Of a DNA stretch of 63,956 nt, positions 44,867 through 55,413 are shown one piece after another. The notes under the pieces were generated by a model. The model did no database searches. It worked only from the letters and a program-made list of their open reading frames with translations, and was not told the origin of the DNA. The position numbers and the translations under genes were made by a program. The number at the start of each line of letters is the position of its first letter. Position 1 is the stretch's first letter. The DNA lies in NCBI GenBank assembly GCA_948436975.1, contig CAOJJB010000010.1:1-63956 (forward strand). Direction: 5' to 3'. Origin of the DNA: an uncultured Clostridium sp. GTDB lineage: Bacteria; Bacillota; Clostridia; TANB77; CAG-508.

Positions 44867-47213
44867 TATTTATGATGAAATATTAAATGAGTCTAATATT
44901 CAGAATATATTAGAGTATTATGGATTGAAAATAACAAAAAATAAATGTAATTGTCCTTTTCATACAGATAGTCATCCTTCTATGAGTATTCATCCAAATA
45001 AAGGGATTGCAAAATGTTTTTCTTGTGGAGCTGGTGGAAATGCAATTTCTTTTATTCAGAAATACGAAAGTGAAATAAATCATAATTTTATAGATGTTAG
45101 AGGTGCAATGCAAAAAGCTATTGAAATACAAGGATTAAATATTAGTATTCCTAATAATCAATATGAACCATTAACACAAGAGCAACAGAAAAAGAAAGAA
45201 CTAAATAATATTTTAAGTGATGTAGTTAGGTTAAATGAAAGTAATTTGAATATAAATAGCAATGAATCGAATATAGCACTTAAATATTTGAAAGATAGAA
45301 ATATATCAGAAGAAACAATAAAAGACTTTCATATAGGATATACACCATTGGTTGGCACATATACTACAGAAACTATTTCAACTAAATATGATATAAAGAA
45401 ATTAATTGATGTTGGTGTATCTAAATTAAATGAGCAATATAAACCTGTAGATGTTTTTTATGGAAGAATAACTATACCAATTTGTGATAAGAATGGAAAT
45501 CCAGTAGGATTTGGTGCTAGAGCAATAAATGATACAACTAAACCTAAATATTTGAATACAAAAGCTAGTGATCTATTTAATAAAAGTGAATTACTTTTTA
45601 ATTATCATAAAGCTAAATCGTATGCTAGAAATGATGAACTTATTATTGTTGAAGGATATATGGATGTAATAAGTGCTAAAGAAATGAAAATGGATAATGT
45701 AGTTGGAATCATGGGTACAGCTTTAACAAAAGAACACATTGAGTTAATTAAAAAACTAAAATGTGAAGTAACATTATGTTTAGATAATGATTCTGCAGGA
45801 AAAGAAGCTATGATTAGAATTATTCCAGAATTGTTAAAAGAAAAATTGAAAGTAAATGTTTTAGATATTTCTAAGTTAGGTAAATTTAAAGATTTCGGAG
45901 ATTTACAAATAGCGAATAAGCAAAGAGAAGATATATATCAAACTAGAATATCAGCATTTACTTTTTTAATGCAATACAAGTATGTTATAGATAATGAGTT
46001 AAATGTAGAAAATATCTATAATATTTATAATAAAATGTTAGAAGATGGTTTGATAAAAAATACGAAAGATAATTTTAATTTTAAAGAGTATATTATAAAA
46101 AATACAAGTTATAAAAGTGAAGAAATTGAAAATATTATTAATCCTAAAGAAATTACAAGTAACAATATAATAGATAAATATAAAAATGTATTTTTTTATT
46201 CCTACATAAAGAAGTTGATAACAGAATATGGAGAGAAACATCAAGATCGTATCTTAATAAAATATGTAGAACTAGGTAAATTAGAATCCAATGAAGTTTT
46301 AAAAACACTTAATGATGAAAAGTTTTTATCAGACAATGAATTGAGTATAAATATTGGAAACTACATTAGAGATTATATATTAAAGTCAGATAAGTATATA
46401 GATTTTAAAAACAATAAAATGTTTATCTTAGATAACTTATTGAATCACGTAAAATCTTTTGATTCAAAAGGAAATATAGTAGATATTGAATTAACTATAC
46501 AACAGAAAGAGTGTATTATAAAACAATATAATGAAAGTTTTGATGGAGATATTAAGGAATATATTGAAAATAATCCAGATGAATTTGAAGAAATTTTTAT
46601 TGCAAATAGTAATTCTCAATTTAAAAAATTATTTCCCAAAACCTATGTTGAAACATTTAAAGAACAAGCAATAAAGAGATTTAAAGATGATGGTGTTATG
46701 GAAGCTATACGATATGGGTTAGCTTATCCAGAAGATATGAAAAGTGCAATGAGTAGGCAATTCGTTAATAATAATAAATTTAAAACTTTACTTGTATTTA
46801 ACAATAACAAAAATATTTTAGGATTAACACAAGATAATATAAAAGAAATTACTACAGAAAAAGAATATGAAAAAAATAAGAATGAAACACTTGTTAAGAC
46901 AGAGGAAACAAAAGATAAAAACAGTATGTCTATTTTTATTACATTATCAGGAAAAGAAAAAGAATCCTACAAAGGTATGTATCTTCCTATAAATAAGGGA
47001 ACTCAAATATTTATACCGAAACAACTTTATCGAAAAAATGATAAGAAAATAGAAATATTAAATAGTCAATCAAATCAAGCAGTAATGAGTGAATATGAAA
47101 TAAATGATACAAATCATACTAAAAAGTGGATTTCAAAATTAAGTTTAGATGATTTTTATCATAAATATTTTAATTTATATGAAATACAGAAGGAAAAAGA
47201 GGTGATGGCATAA
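44859..47213 (+). CDS. DnaG-type primase with CHC2 zinc finger and TOPRIM
   Basis: A 784-residue element-encoded primase. Start ATG 44859 after GAGGAGAAAGAAT. The zinc finger CPFHTDSHPSMSIHPNKGIAKCFSCGAGGNAISF (about residues 25-58), the catalytic core, and TOPRIM ELIIVEGYMDVISAKEMK...CLDNDSAGKEA (about 260-320) are clear. The C-terminal 250 residues are ICE-specific (a strand-rich LSGKEKESYKGMYLPINKGTQIFIPK region). It probably primes lagging-strand synthesis after transfer. Its stop overlaps the start of the next gene. Confidence 0.9.
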   Translation: MSDIYDEILNESNIQNILEYYGLKITKNKCNCPFHTDSHPSMSIHPNKGIAKCFSCGAGGNAISFIQKYESEINHNFIDVRGAMQKAIEIQGLNISIPNNQYEPLTQEQQKKKELNNILSDVVRLNESNLNINSNESNIALKYLKDRNISEETIKDFHIGYTPLVGTYTTETISTKYDIKKLIDVGVSKLNEQYKPVDVFYGRITIPICDKNGNPVGFGARAINDTTKPKYLNTKASDLFNKSELLFNYHKAKSYARNDELIIVEGYMDVISAKEMKMDNVVGIMGTALTKEHIELIKKLKCEVTLCLDNDSAGKEAMIRIIPELLKEKLKVNVLDISKLGKFKDFGDLQIANKQREDIYQTRISAFTFLMQYKYVIDNELNVENIYNIYNKMLEDGLIKNTKDNFNFKEYIIKNTSYKSEEIENIINPKEITSNNIIDKYKNVFFYSYIKKLITEYGEKHQDRILIKYVELGKLESNEVLKTLNDEKFLSDNELSINIGNYIRDYILKSDKYIDFKNNKMFILDNLLNHVKSFDSKGNIVDIELTIQQKECIIKQYNESFDGDIKEYIENNPDEFEEIFIANSNSQFKKLFPKTYVETFKEQAIKRFKDDGVMEAIRYGLAYPEDMKSAMSRQFVNNNKFKTLLVFNNNKNILGLTQDNIKEITTEKEYEKNKNETLVKTEETKDKNSMSIFITLSGKEKESYKGMYLPINKGTQIFIPKQLYRKNDKKIEILNSQSNQAVMSEYEINDTNHTKKWISKLSLDDFYHKYFNLYEIQKEKEVMA

Positions 47214-48457
47214 TGCAAGCTAGTAATAAAAGTGATGCAACACAAGTCTACGAAGGTGCTACACGAGCTACAAAGATGGGAGTAAAAGATACTTTCAAAT
47301 ACTTCTTAAAGCCTTTAACAATATTTAGTTATCATTATTTTATAGAAGGAATAAAAGCTGTTCAGAATGATGGTCCAACTAAAGAATTAGAAAAAATAAC
47401 AAATCTCTCTTATGATGAAACAATTAGAATCATGGAAAAATGTCAAAAAGATGGCATTAGAATTGTTGCAAGTGAGCGAAAACTATCTACAGAAGATAAT
47501 GAATTTGGCAAGAAAAAATCTTTATATCAACAAAAGAAAATAACAAGATATGCTCGTAGAATTAAGCAAATGAGTAATTTGAAGGAAAATCATCCTCATA
47601 TTGCAAAATTATTTCAAATAAATAAATTTATTAAAAGTAATGAAGATAAACAAAATGAACAAATAAAGCAACATAAAAACAAACATTATAATATTTACTT
47701 TAATAAGTCTAAAATATCTTATATGAATGAGAGAATTGAAGATTTAATTGAGTATAGGACAGGTATTTCTCAAAAGTTATTTGATGAAAATACACAAACA
47801 GCAATTGAAGAAATAAAAGAGGAAGGAATTAATTTGAATTCTCAACAAATGAAGAATTTATCTGCTGAACTTAAATTACATGAAATCGGAAGCGTTGAAG
47901 TTAGTGAATTTAAAAAAGATTATTGTATTCACGAACTTCCTTTTTCAGCTTTTATGAGAATAAAGGACGAGCTTGAAGCAACGGATATTTCTTATGGTAT
48001 GAAGGTTACTTCTAAAAATGAAGATGAAAAAGAGCAAATTGCAAATATATATTTTGAAAATAAACATTTAGAGAGATATAGTGAATTAGGTTTTAATGCT
48101 TTAGGACAGATTCGTGTATATGGTAGTGAGAATAAAAATTTACAATGGAACATTAATTCGCAAGATGAATTAGTAACTTTCAAAACTAAAATTGGAAATG
48201 AAGAAAAGCAGACCTATTCAACGCTTAGTGGAAAAAACTACATTATGAAAAGACAAGAAAATGAGTGTTTATGGACTGTTTTTAAAAAAGATTTAAAAGA
48301 ATTAGCAGATAAGGAAAAAAAAAGAGATGTAGTAGGCGAGGAATTAGAGAATTTAAAGATTTTTGAACAACTTGAAAAAGATATAAATGATTCAGTATCA
48401 TTTAATGAAAATGGTATTGATGTAAAATTTAATGATGAAAAAGAGGTAGGTGATTAG
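47213..48457 (+). CDS. conjugation accessory protein (possibly DUF3801/PcfB-like)
   Basis: A 414-residue soluble protein, coupled to the primase by a TAATG overlap. The N-terminal part (KPLTIFSYHYFIEGIKAVQNDGPTKELEKITNL...IMEKCQKDGIRIVA) has a helix-strand layout like DUF3801/PcfB proteins encoded next to coupling proteins. The middle is basic and coiled; the C-terminus has beta strands (DISYGMKVTSKNEDEKEQIANIYF). It sits two genes before VirD4, consistent with substrate recruitment. The assignment is tentative. Confidence 0.55.
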   Translation: MQASNKSDATQVYEGATRATKMGVKDTFKYFLKPLTIFSYHYFIEGIKAVQNDGPTKELEKITNLSYDETIRIMEKCQKDGIRIVASERKLSTEDNEFGKKKSLYQQKKITRYARRIKQMSNLKENHPHIAKLFQINKFIKSNEDKQNEQIKQHKNKHYNIYFNKSKISYMNERIEDLIEYRTGISQKLFDENTQTAIEEIKEEGINLNSQQMKNLSAELKLHEIGSVEVSEFKKDYCIHELPFSAFMRIKDELEATDISYGMKVTSKNEDEKEQIANIYFENKHLERYSELGFNALGQIRVYGSENKNLQWNINSQDELVTFKTKIGNEEKQTYSTLSGKNYIMKRQENECLWTVFKKDLKELADKEKKRDVVGEELENLKIFEQLEKDINDSVSFNENGIDVKFNDEKEVGD

Positions 48458-48869
48458 TATAGAAAATTTAGAAAAGAAGGCATATTTTAATATAGATAAT
48501 AATGAATATTATGAAGGGTATCATATAGAAGAAAGACGTTGGAATGGATGGGCTACACCCAAATTTGAGAAACATGTTGCGGATTTGATTGCTCATAATT
48601 TTTCATCTACTGATTTTAATATTAAGTATAATGAAAAGAACGATTATTATAGTATTATCCAAAAAGAAAATGGAAAAATAATTTTAGAAGAAAAGATTAA
48701 AGGACAAATTATTAATACTACAGAAGGTCAGAAAAAAGTTTATGGTTTAGGAGCTTTTGATTGGACTTGGGAAGATTATACGATTGAAGAATTAGAAAAA
48801 AATAAAGATGCCATTATAATTACAAATGGAATAATAGAAAAAGATGATTCTATAAATATTGAATACTAA
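48450..48869 (+). CDS. hypothetical E4 protein
   Basis: A 139-residue soluble protein starting at GTG 48450, overlapping the previous stop. It contains YHIEERRWNGWATPKFEKHVADLIAHNF and a C-terminal GLGAFDWTWEDYTIEEL, a pattern of small ICE proteins of unknown function. Confidence 0.6.
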   Translation: MISIENLEKKAYFNIDNNEYYEGYHIEERRWNGWATPKFEKHVADLIAHNFSSTDFNIKYNEKNDYYSIIQKENGKIILEEKIKGQIINTTEGQKKVYGLGAFDWTWEDYTIEELEKNKDAIIITNGIIEKDDSINIEY

Positions 48870-48889
48870 GGATGGTGATATATATATAT

Positions 48890-50870
48890 ATGCTAATAAA
48901 AAAACAAAAGAAAACTTCGATTTGGATTTTAATTATAATATTTCTAGTTATATTTTATTATATATTAAGAGTAACAACATTAGTTGAATATAACAATGGA
49001 ATATGGGATTTAGAATTTTTTTCTATATCTCTTAATGAAATATATAAAATAACCACTCCAATATCATTTACTAGCAAAAATGTTACAACGTCATTAGGAG
49101 TGGCTATTTTTGCTTTAATGGTTTATGAAACTTATCGTATGCAAAATAAGAAGAATATACAAGAAAATACATATCGGTTCAGCCGAATGGATGAGTCCAA
49201 AAGATATAGAAAAAAAGAAAGATAAAAACTTTGAAGATAATATGATTTTAACTAAAAGTGAACAAATTTCTAAAAATATGCAAATTAGTGGAATGAATAG
49301 ACATGTAATTTTACTCGGTAGACCTGGGACGGGTAAATCAAGATATTATTTTAAACCCAATATATTAAGTGCAACAGGAAGTATAATTGTTACAGATCCG
49401 AAAGGAGAGTTACTTAGAGATTGTGGATATTCTCTAAAGAAAAAAGGATATACAATAAAAGTTCTTAACTTGGATGATAAATCTCAATCAAATCATTATA
49501 ATCCGATTGTATATGTAAAAGAAACAAGAAATTTTGATGAAATACTAGAAAATGAAAATTTTAATCATCAAATACAAGAAGATGATGTTATGACTTTGAT
49601 AAATACTTTAATGGCAAATACTAAAAGCGATAACATAGAAAATACTTCTCGGTGATCCATTTTGGGAAAAAGCCGAAATGATTTTTCTACAGTCATTATT
49701 TTATTATACAATTAGACATTATGATAAAACACATCAAAATTTTACAACTATTTTAAGATTAATTCGTTTAAGTAGTCCAGATAGCACAGGAGTTTCGGAA
49801 TTAGATAGATTATTTGACAAATGGGAAAGAGAAGAACCAAATTGTATAGGAGTAAAACAATATAAACATTTTAAAGTTGCAGCCAATGCCCCCAAAATGA
49901 TGAGTACAATCATTATGGTTGCAACAGCAAGATTGGCAGCATTTAATATTAAAGAAATGGCAGATTTAACTGATACTGATGATATGGAATTGGATCGAAT
50001 AGGTATGCCAATAGATGATAATGCACCAGTATTAAAAGAAATAAATCAAACAAGTAGAAAACATATTGGAAATGGTAAAATTGCTATATTTATTGTAACA
50101 AAACCGAGTGATCGGAACATTTAATTTTTTGGCTAGTATCTTTTATACACAAGTATTTGCTATGATAGATGAGAACGCCAAACGTTGTGGAGGTAGTTTA
50201 GCAACTCCACTTGAAATTTATATGGATGAATGGGCCCAACTAGGAGAAATTCCTAGATTTGTCGAAGAACTTGCTTATTTAAGAGGATTAAATGTAGGAA
50301 TAACAATACGGTTTACAGTCTTTAAGTCAATTAAAAAAGAAATATAAAGACAGTTGGGAATCAGTTTTAGATTGTTGCGATACCACTTTATTTTTGGGCA
50401 GTAACAGTAAAGAAACATTAGAATATATAGTAGCATTATTAGGAAAGAAAACTTGGTATAAAAGGTCTATGGGAAGAACTTTTTCAAGGCAAGGTTCATC
50501 TAGTACAAATTGGGATGTAGTAGGTAGAGAGTTAGCAACTTTAGATGAGTTATCAAAAATGCCTAAAGGAGATTGTGTTTTGTTTATATCAACAATTGGT
50601 GCATTTTATTCAAAATTATATAGTTTAAATGAGCATCCTAATTATTCAAATTTATATGAGCCTTGGCAGAATAATATTGAGAAATTGTATAATCACAAAA
50701 GAGAATTAGAGTATATCGAAAATTCTGATTACAAGTTGCTTTATGATTTAGGATTAGAATTTGCTAGACCAATGGAAAAAATACAAATGGAAAAGGTTAA
50801 TAAAAATGAATTAAAAAGTTTATTTAGAACTGGAGTAATTCAGTATGAAGATTTAAAAATTAATAATTAA
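48890..50870 (+). CDS. virD4: VirD4/TraG coupling protein, four CGGN quadruplet sites
   Basis: The hexameric ATPase that delivers the relaxosome to the transfer channel. Triplet reading yields five broken frames. With CGGT 49175-49178, CGGT 49650-49653, CGGA 50113-50116 and CGGT 50309-50312 read as glycine there is one protein of about 658 residues. Two N-terminal membrane helices (about 8-28 and 60-80), restored motif NTYGSAEWMSPKD, Walker A LLGRPGTGKSRYYFKPN (about 143), SGDPFWEKAE, Walker B IYMDEWAQLGEIPRF (about 443), and LNVGITIGLQSLSQLKKKY near the C-terminus follow. All four glycines fall at conserved VirD4 positions. Start ATG 48890 fits GGATGGTGAT; ATG 48872 is an alternative. Confidence 0.9.
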
Positions 50871-50902
50871 AAATTGGGAATAATCTCAATGCTTGCATTA
50901 TG

Positions 50903-50930
50903 AAAATGGAGATTATTCTCCATTTTTTTA
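50903..50930 (+). terminator. terminator after VirD4 gene
   Basis: AAAATGGAGA-TTAT-TCTCCATTTT followed by a T run. Confidence 0.85.
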
Positions 50931-50969
50931 TGTAAAGATTAGAGATAATTCCACAGAAATGGAGGAGTT

Positions 50970-51303
50970 ATGAATTTTATTAAGAGAAAAAATAAAAGAG
51001 AGAAAATTAATAAATTAAAGGAAAAATTAACTGTTTTAACAGGAAGTATTATGAGTGTATTTATTTTAGCAACAACACAGGTTTATGCCGATTCAAATAC
51101 AAGTTCAATAGATTCGTTTATAAATTTTGCATGCGATTGGTTAGTAAAAATAGGTGGTGTAATTGCGTTAGTTGGAGGAGTAATGTTCGCATTGGGATGG
51201 CAACGTGAAGATGCAGAACGGAAAATCAAGAGGACTTATGACTTTAATGGCAGGTTTTATGCTTGTTGCTATTGCACAATCTAAAAGTTTATTTGGATTA
51301 TAA
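50970..51303 (+). CDS. VirB2/TrbC-like conjugative pilin, one CGGA site
   Basis: Reading CGGA at 51219-51222 as glycine gives a complete 110-residue pilin precursor. It has a basic N-terminus and signal peptide (about residues 20-40, ending VYA), then two membrane helices (about 55-72 and 90-105). The short loop between them contains the shift site (QREDAE-G-KSRGLMTL). The triplet reading would replace the second helix with a polar tail, destroying the family topology. AATGGAGGAGTT upstream. It pairs with the VirB6-like gene that follows after 20 bases. Confidence 0.85.
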
Positions 51304-51323
51304 AAAAAGGAGGAAACTTATAA

Positions 51324-52152
51324 TTGGATGGAATTATTAGACTTCTTTATAGTTTTAAATTCAATGTTTTTGGTATTGAGTTAGATAGTGGAAATTTAAT
51401 TGGTTCAGTACAAAGTTTAACAAATTTTTCAAATGTTCAAAATATTAATATTTGGGGAATTGGAAAAACAGTAAATGACTGTATTGTTCCAATTGCATTA
51501 AGTTTGTTAATTCTTTTCTTTATGATTAGTTTAATAAAGAAATCTATGGAAGTAGATAGAATTAGCTGGGAGAGAATAGCAATGTCGTTTGTAGGATTTT
51601 TTTTACTAAAATATTTTATAATGAATGGCTATACTTTTCTAACTACGATAATGAATATTGTTAATGATATTTTTGTTAGTATTACACATGTATTGAGTAA
51701 TAACAATTCAAATATAAATATTGCTGAAACACTAATTAATGCTGTGCCGGAAGGATTTGTAGATAGTATTATGACATATCGGATTGTATCTAATACTATT
51801 TATTCCATTTATGACTACACTCGTTCAAATATTTACACAAATTTTTTTGAGGGTAGTAAAACTAATATTATGCTTTGCGTTTGCACCGATTCCAATTGCT
51901 CTTGCAGCAGATGATGAAGGACGAAACAAAGCAGTTCAATATTTTTTATTTGCAGCTAGTATAGGCATAGAGGCAGTAATTATTTATCTTGCAACTAATA
52001 TATATGCAGTTGGTTTAGCAGGATTAAGTGCTTCTGTAGCTTCTACAAATGCTATTTCAACAATTGTTGCAATGCTATTCCTGAATGGTATGTATTTGGC
52101 AATTATTCAATATGGAAGTCAATTTGCAGAAAAATTAACAGGAGGTCATTAG
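51324..52152 (+). CDS. VirB6/TrbL-like membrane channel protein, one CGGA site
   Basis: Reading CGGA at 51780-51783 as glycine (SIMTY-G-LYLILFIP) joins two frames into a 275-residue polytopic protein with five to six helices. The N-terminal extracytoplasmic part (VFGIELDSGNLIGSVQSL) and the C-terminal KLILCFAFAPIPIALAADDEGRNKAVQYFLFAA are typical of the ICE TrbL/VirB6 family. The triplet version would end in a cysteine/serine tail after the third helix. Start TTG 51324 follows AAAAGGAGGAAACTT. Confidence 0.85.
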
Positions 52153-52155
52153 AAT

Positions 52156-52722
52156 ATGGATAATATAGAAATTACAGTATTTGATGAAATAAATGATTAT
52201 AAAGAAAAGATATATTTCTTTAATTTTAGACAATGGTTGTTTGCTATTTTAATTGTAGCATTAGTTGTACCAACTTATATTTTTCTAAAAGATAAAATAG
52301 GTGATGAAATCACCAGTTATATAATAATAGCAATAGCAGGAATTTTAGGTTTCGTTGGATTTGTTAAAATTCACGAGTTACCAGCAGAAAAAATTTTACC
52401 TTATTGGTTTAGACACTATTTCTGTTTTGCTAAGCCTATTCATTATATAACAGATGAAGAATTTAAACTTCAACATCAAAAGAAAAATAAGAAAAACATA
52501 AAAGTTAAACAAAAAAATGTGAAGGAATCTAAGTCTGAAATGAAAGAATTAAAGAAAAAGAAAAAACAAGAGAAATTGCTAAAAAAAGCTAAGAAGAAAT
52601 ATGGAATAAAAGAAGATAAAGAAGTTATAGAAAATAAAAATAGTGAAAAGGAGTTATTTGAGAAACTTTCTAAATTATCGAAAGAGCAACAAGATGCTTT
52701 TTTAAAATTATTGGAAAGGTGA
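52156..52722 (+). CDS. prgI: PrgI-family conjugation protein
   Basis: A 188-residue protein. N-terminal DNIEITVFDEINDYKEKIYFFNFRQWL, two adjacent helices (about residues 30-47 and 55-75), then LPAEKILPYWFRHYFCFAKPIHY, the PrgI/TcpE signature. The C-terminal third is a long lysine-rich coiled tail (about 105-188), longer than in most members. It acts as a VirB3-like partner of VirB4. Confidence 0.85.
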   Translation: MDNIEITVFDEINDYKEKIYFFNFRQWLFAILIVALVVPTYIFLKDKIGDEITSYIIIAIAGILGFVGFVKIHELPAEKILPYWFRHYFCFAKPIHYITDEEFKLQHQKKNKKNIKVKQKNVKESKSEMKELKKKKKQEKLLKKAKKKYGIKEDKEVIENKNSEKELFEKLSKLSKEQQDAFLKLLER

Positions 52723-52729
52723 TGTTTAT

Positions 52730-52984
52730 ATGAAATTAACTGATTGGGAGAAATCATTTTTAAATTATTATCTTAATAACTATAATGCAAAGTGGATGCG
52801 AGTTGTTTATAACAAGCATCCACTTTTTGATACACGAGTTTATTTATATACAATTTATAAAAGAAAGCTAAAGAATCAACCAACTATAGGACAATTAACA
52901 TACACAAGTATGTTCAAACAATTAGTAGAAGGAAGATGGTATTACATTCCTGACCTTCTAAATCTAAATAAGGAGGAGGAGTAA
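52730..52984 (+). CDS. small conserved conjugation protein
   Basis: An 84-residue basic protein (LTDWEKSFLNYYLNNYNAKWMRVVYNKHPLFDTRVYLYTIY...). It ends exactly where the VirB4 gene starts (TAAGTG), so it is translationally coupled to it. No named family, but its place between PrgI and VirB4 implies a transfer role. GAAAGGTGATGTTT upstream. Confidence 0.65.
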   Translation: MKLTDWEKSFLNYYLNNYNAKWMRVVYNKHPLFDTRVYLYTIYKRKLKNQPTIGQLTYTSMFKQLVEGRWYYIPDLLNLNKEEE

Positions 52985-55410
52985 GTGCCTAAAATAAAAA
53001 AAGAAAAAAAGATTAAAACGAAAAAAGAAAGTCGAATTAGTAAAATGATAAAAAAATATAAGGCAAATAGAATATCAAAGCCAAAAACAACACCTCAAAT
53101 GATGCAAATATTTTTTAAAGATTTTAATGAAAGTAATTCAATTATGCAATTAGATGAGGAACATTATTCTGTTTGCTTTGAGTATCAGGATATATCTTTT
53201 TCAAAAGCGAATTATACTGAACAAGAAAACATTTTTTTAAAATGGGTTGAGTATCTTCACTCTTTTAACTACAGAGATCATATTCAAGTTGTTTGTGCTG
53301 GTCGCCCAGTAAAAACACAGGATTATAAAAAGGATTATATCTATGATACAGAAAATTTAAGTGAAAATGAAAATAAAATTGCAAAAGAATTTAATACTTT
53401 AATTGAAACTTGTTTAGGCAATAAAGAAGAAATATTGTGTGAAACCAGACAAATAGTAATCACTACAAAGGCAGAGAGTTTAAAAGAAGCACAAGATATA
53501 TTTTTTCAATATCAGTTACGAACAGAGGAAAAATTCAAGGAATTAAAATCTAAAATTAGAAGGGTTAATATTAATGAAAGACTAACATCTTTATATAATA
53601 TATTTCATACTAATTTAATTGAAGATGATGGAATAACCAATATTATTCAATATGCAAAAGATAATAAATTGAATATTTATGAAACTTTAGCACCTAAAGA
53701 GGATGTTTATTTAAGAGAAAAAAATTATATAAATATTGGAGATAAAAAATTTATTAGAGTTCTATATGTTAGTAAACTGCCTAAATCAATTACTCCGAGA
53801 TTTTATAATAGAATAACAACAATAGAAAATGCTAATATCATAACTACACTTAATATTACTCCAACAGACCCAGCAAAAGTTATACAGAAGGTAAACAAGA
53901 AGATTAGTGGAATGAAAACAGAACGATTAGAAAAAATTAAAAAAGCTAATAAAAATAACTACAGTTATGAGGCAGTAAAAGATGAAAAGTTAGAGGATTC
54001 TATTAGAGATGCACAAGCACTAAGAGATGCTTTGCAAAAGAAAAAGCAAAAATTATTTACTAATAATATGCTTATTTGTATTCAAGCAAATACTTTAGAA
54101 GAATTGGAAAAAGTAACGAAAACAATTAAAGGTATTGGAAATGAACACTTAATTTCAATCTATAATTTAGATTGGCAACAATTAGAAGGAGTGCAAAATT
54201 GCATTGCTTTAGGGTGGAATACATTACAAATACAAAGGTCATTAACTTCTGAATCTACTGCTACTAATGTGCCTTTTAATACTAAAGATTTAATGCACGA
54301 AAATTCTATTTTTTATGGAATGAATCTTGTATCCAAAAATCCTGTATTTTGTGATAGAAAGAGGTTATTAAATGGAAATGGATGTGTTCTTGCTACTTCG
54401 GGAGCAGGAAAATCATTTTCTATCAAACTTCTAATTGAGCAAGTTTTATTAAGATACCCCCAAGATGAGGTATGTGTAATAGACCCTCAACGGAGAATAT
54501 TATTCTTTAATTAATGCTTTTGATGGGCAAGTATTAAGTATAAGTACAAATACGAACACTTATATAAATCCATTTGATAGTTCTTTGCAATATGAAAAGG
54601 ATGACAAAGAAACTATAAAAAATAAATCAGAGTTTGTACTTGCTTTTATTGAATCCATCTTTTCAAGATTATCAGAAGAACAAAAAACACTTGTAGACAG
54701 ATGTACTAATAACATTTATGAAGAATATCAATTACATAATTTTGCTAAAGAATACGAGCCAGATTTTAAGAAATTTTATGATGAGTTATTAAAGCAACCA
54801 GAAGATGAAGCACAAAACCTTGCATTAGTTATTGAAAGATATGTAGTAGGAGGAATGGATATATTTGCAAAGAAAACCAATATAGAAATCAAAAATCGTT
54901 TTATATCTTTTGATATATCAGAACTACCAGCAAGCATCCAAACAACTGGGTATTTAGTAGTATTGGAACATATTATGAATAGACTTCATAGAAATAAAAA
55001 TCTTGGAAAACATACTTGGATATTTATTGATGAGTTTCATATATTACTTGCAAATAAATTTTCTAGTGAATATATTGCTAAAATCTATAAAACTGGAAGA
55101 AAAGAAAATGCAATTCCTACAGTTATTACACAGAATATTGCAGATGTAATAAAAAATGAGGATGGCTGTAAAATATTGTCAAATTCTGAATTTGCTATGA
55201 TTTTAAAACAGAAACCTTTAGATTTACCACCTATTTGTAACATCTTTGATATTAGTGATGAAGAGTCAAGATATGTAACAGACTCTCCCTCTCGGACAAG
55301 GAATTATTGTTTATGGAGAGGACAAAGTTGTTTTTAGAAATCAAATATCTAAAGAATTTTATATATATCAAATTAATCAAACATCTAATATGCAGTTAAA
55401 TAGGAGTTAG
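52985..55410 (+). CDS. virB4: VirB4/TraE conjugation ATPase, two CGGA quadruplet sites
   Basis: With CGGA at 54491-54494 and 55293-55296 read as glycine the gene gives an 807-residue VirB4, the normal length; triplets give two fragments. N-terminal CagE/TrbE-like domain, Walker A LATSGAGKSFSIKLLIEQ (about residue 470), then the restored CVIDPQGEYYSLINAFDGQ where the glycine of DP.GEY is the quadruplet. Walker B is WIFIDEFHILL (about 679). The C-terminus is restored as SPSGQGIIVYGEDKVVF, a conserved VirB4 ending. Start GTG 52985 after AAGGAGGAGTAA. It powers pilus assembly and transfer at the inner membrane. Confidence 0.92.
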
Positions 55411-55413
55411 CCT

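Noticed and set aside
48890-50870. VirD4 and VirB4 as ordinary pseudogenes of a dead ICE
   Set aside because: Between the CGGN sites there is not a single other frameshift or stop, and all motifs are intact. Decay would show mixed lesions.
20213-55296. Sequencing or assembly errors as the cause of the broken frames
   Set aside because: All 30 extra bases are C directly before a glycine GGN at a codon boundary, on both strands. The many CGG trinucleotides in other frames cause no disruption. Random or motif-based base-calling error would not respect the reading frame.
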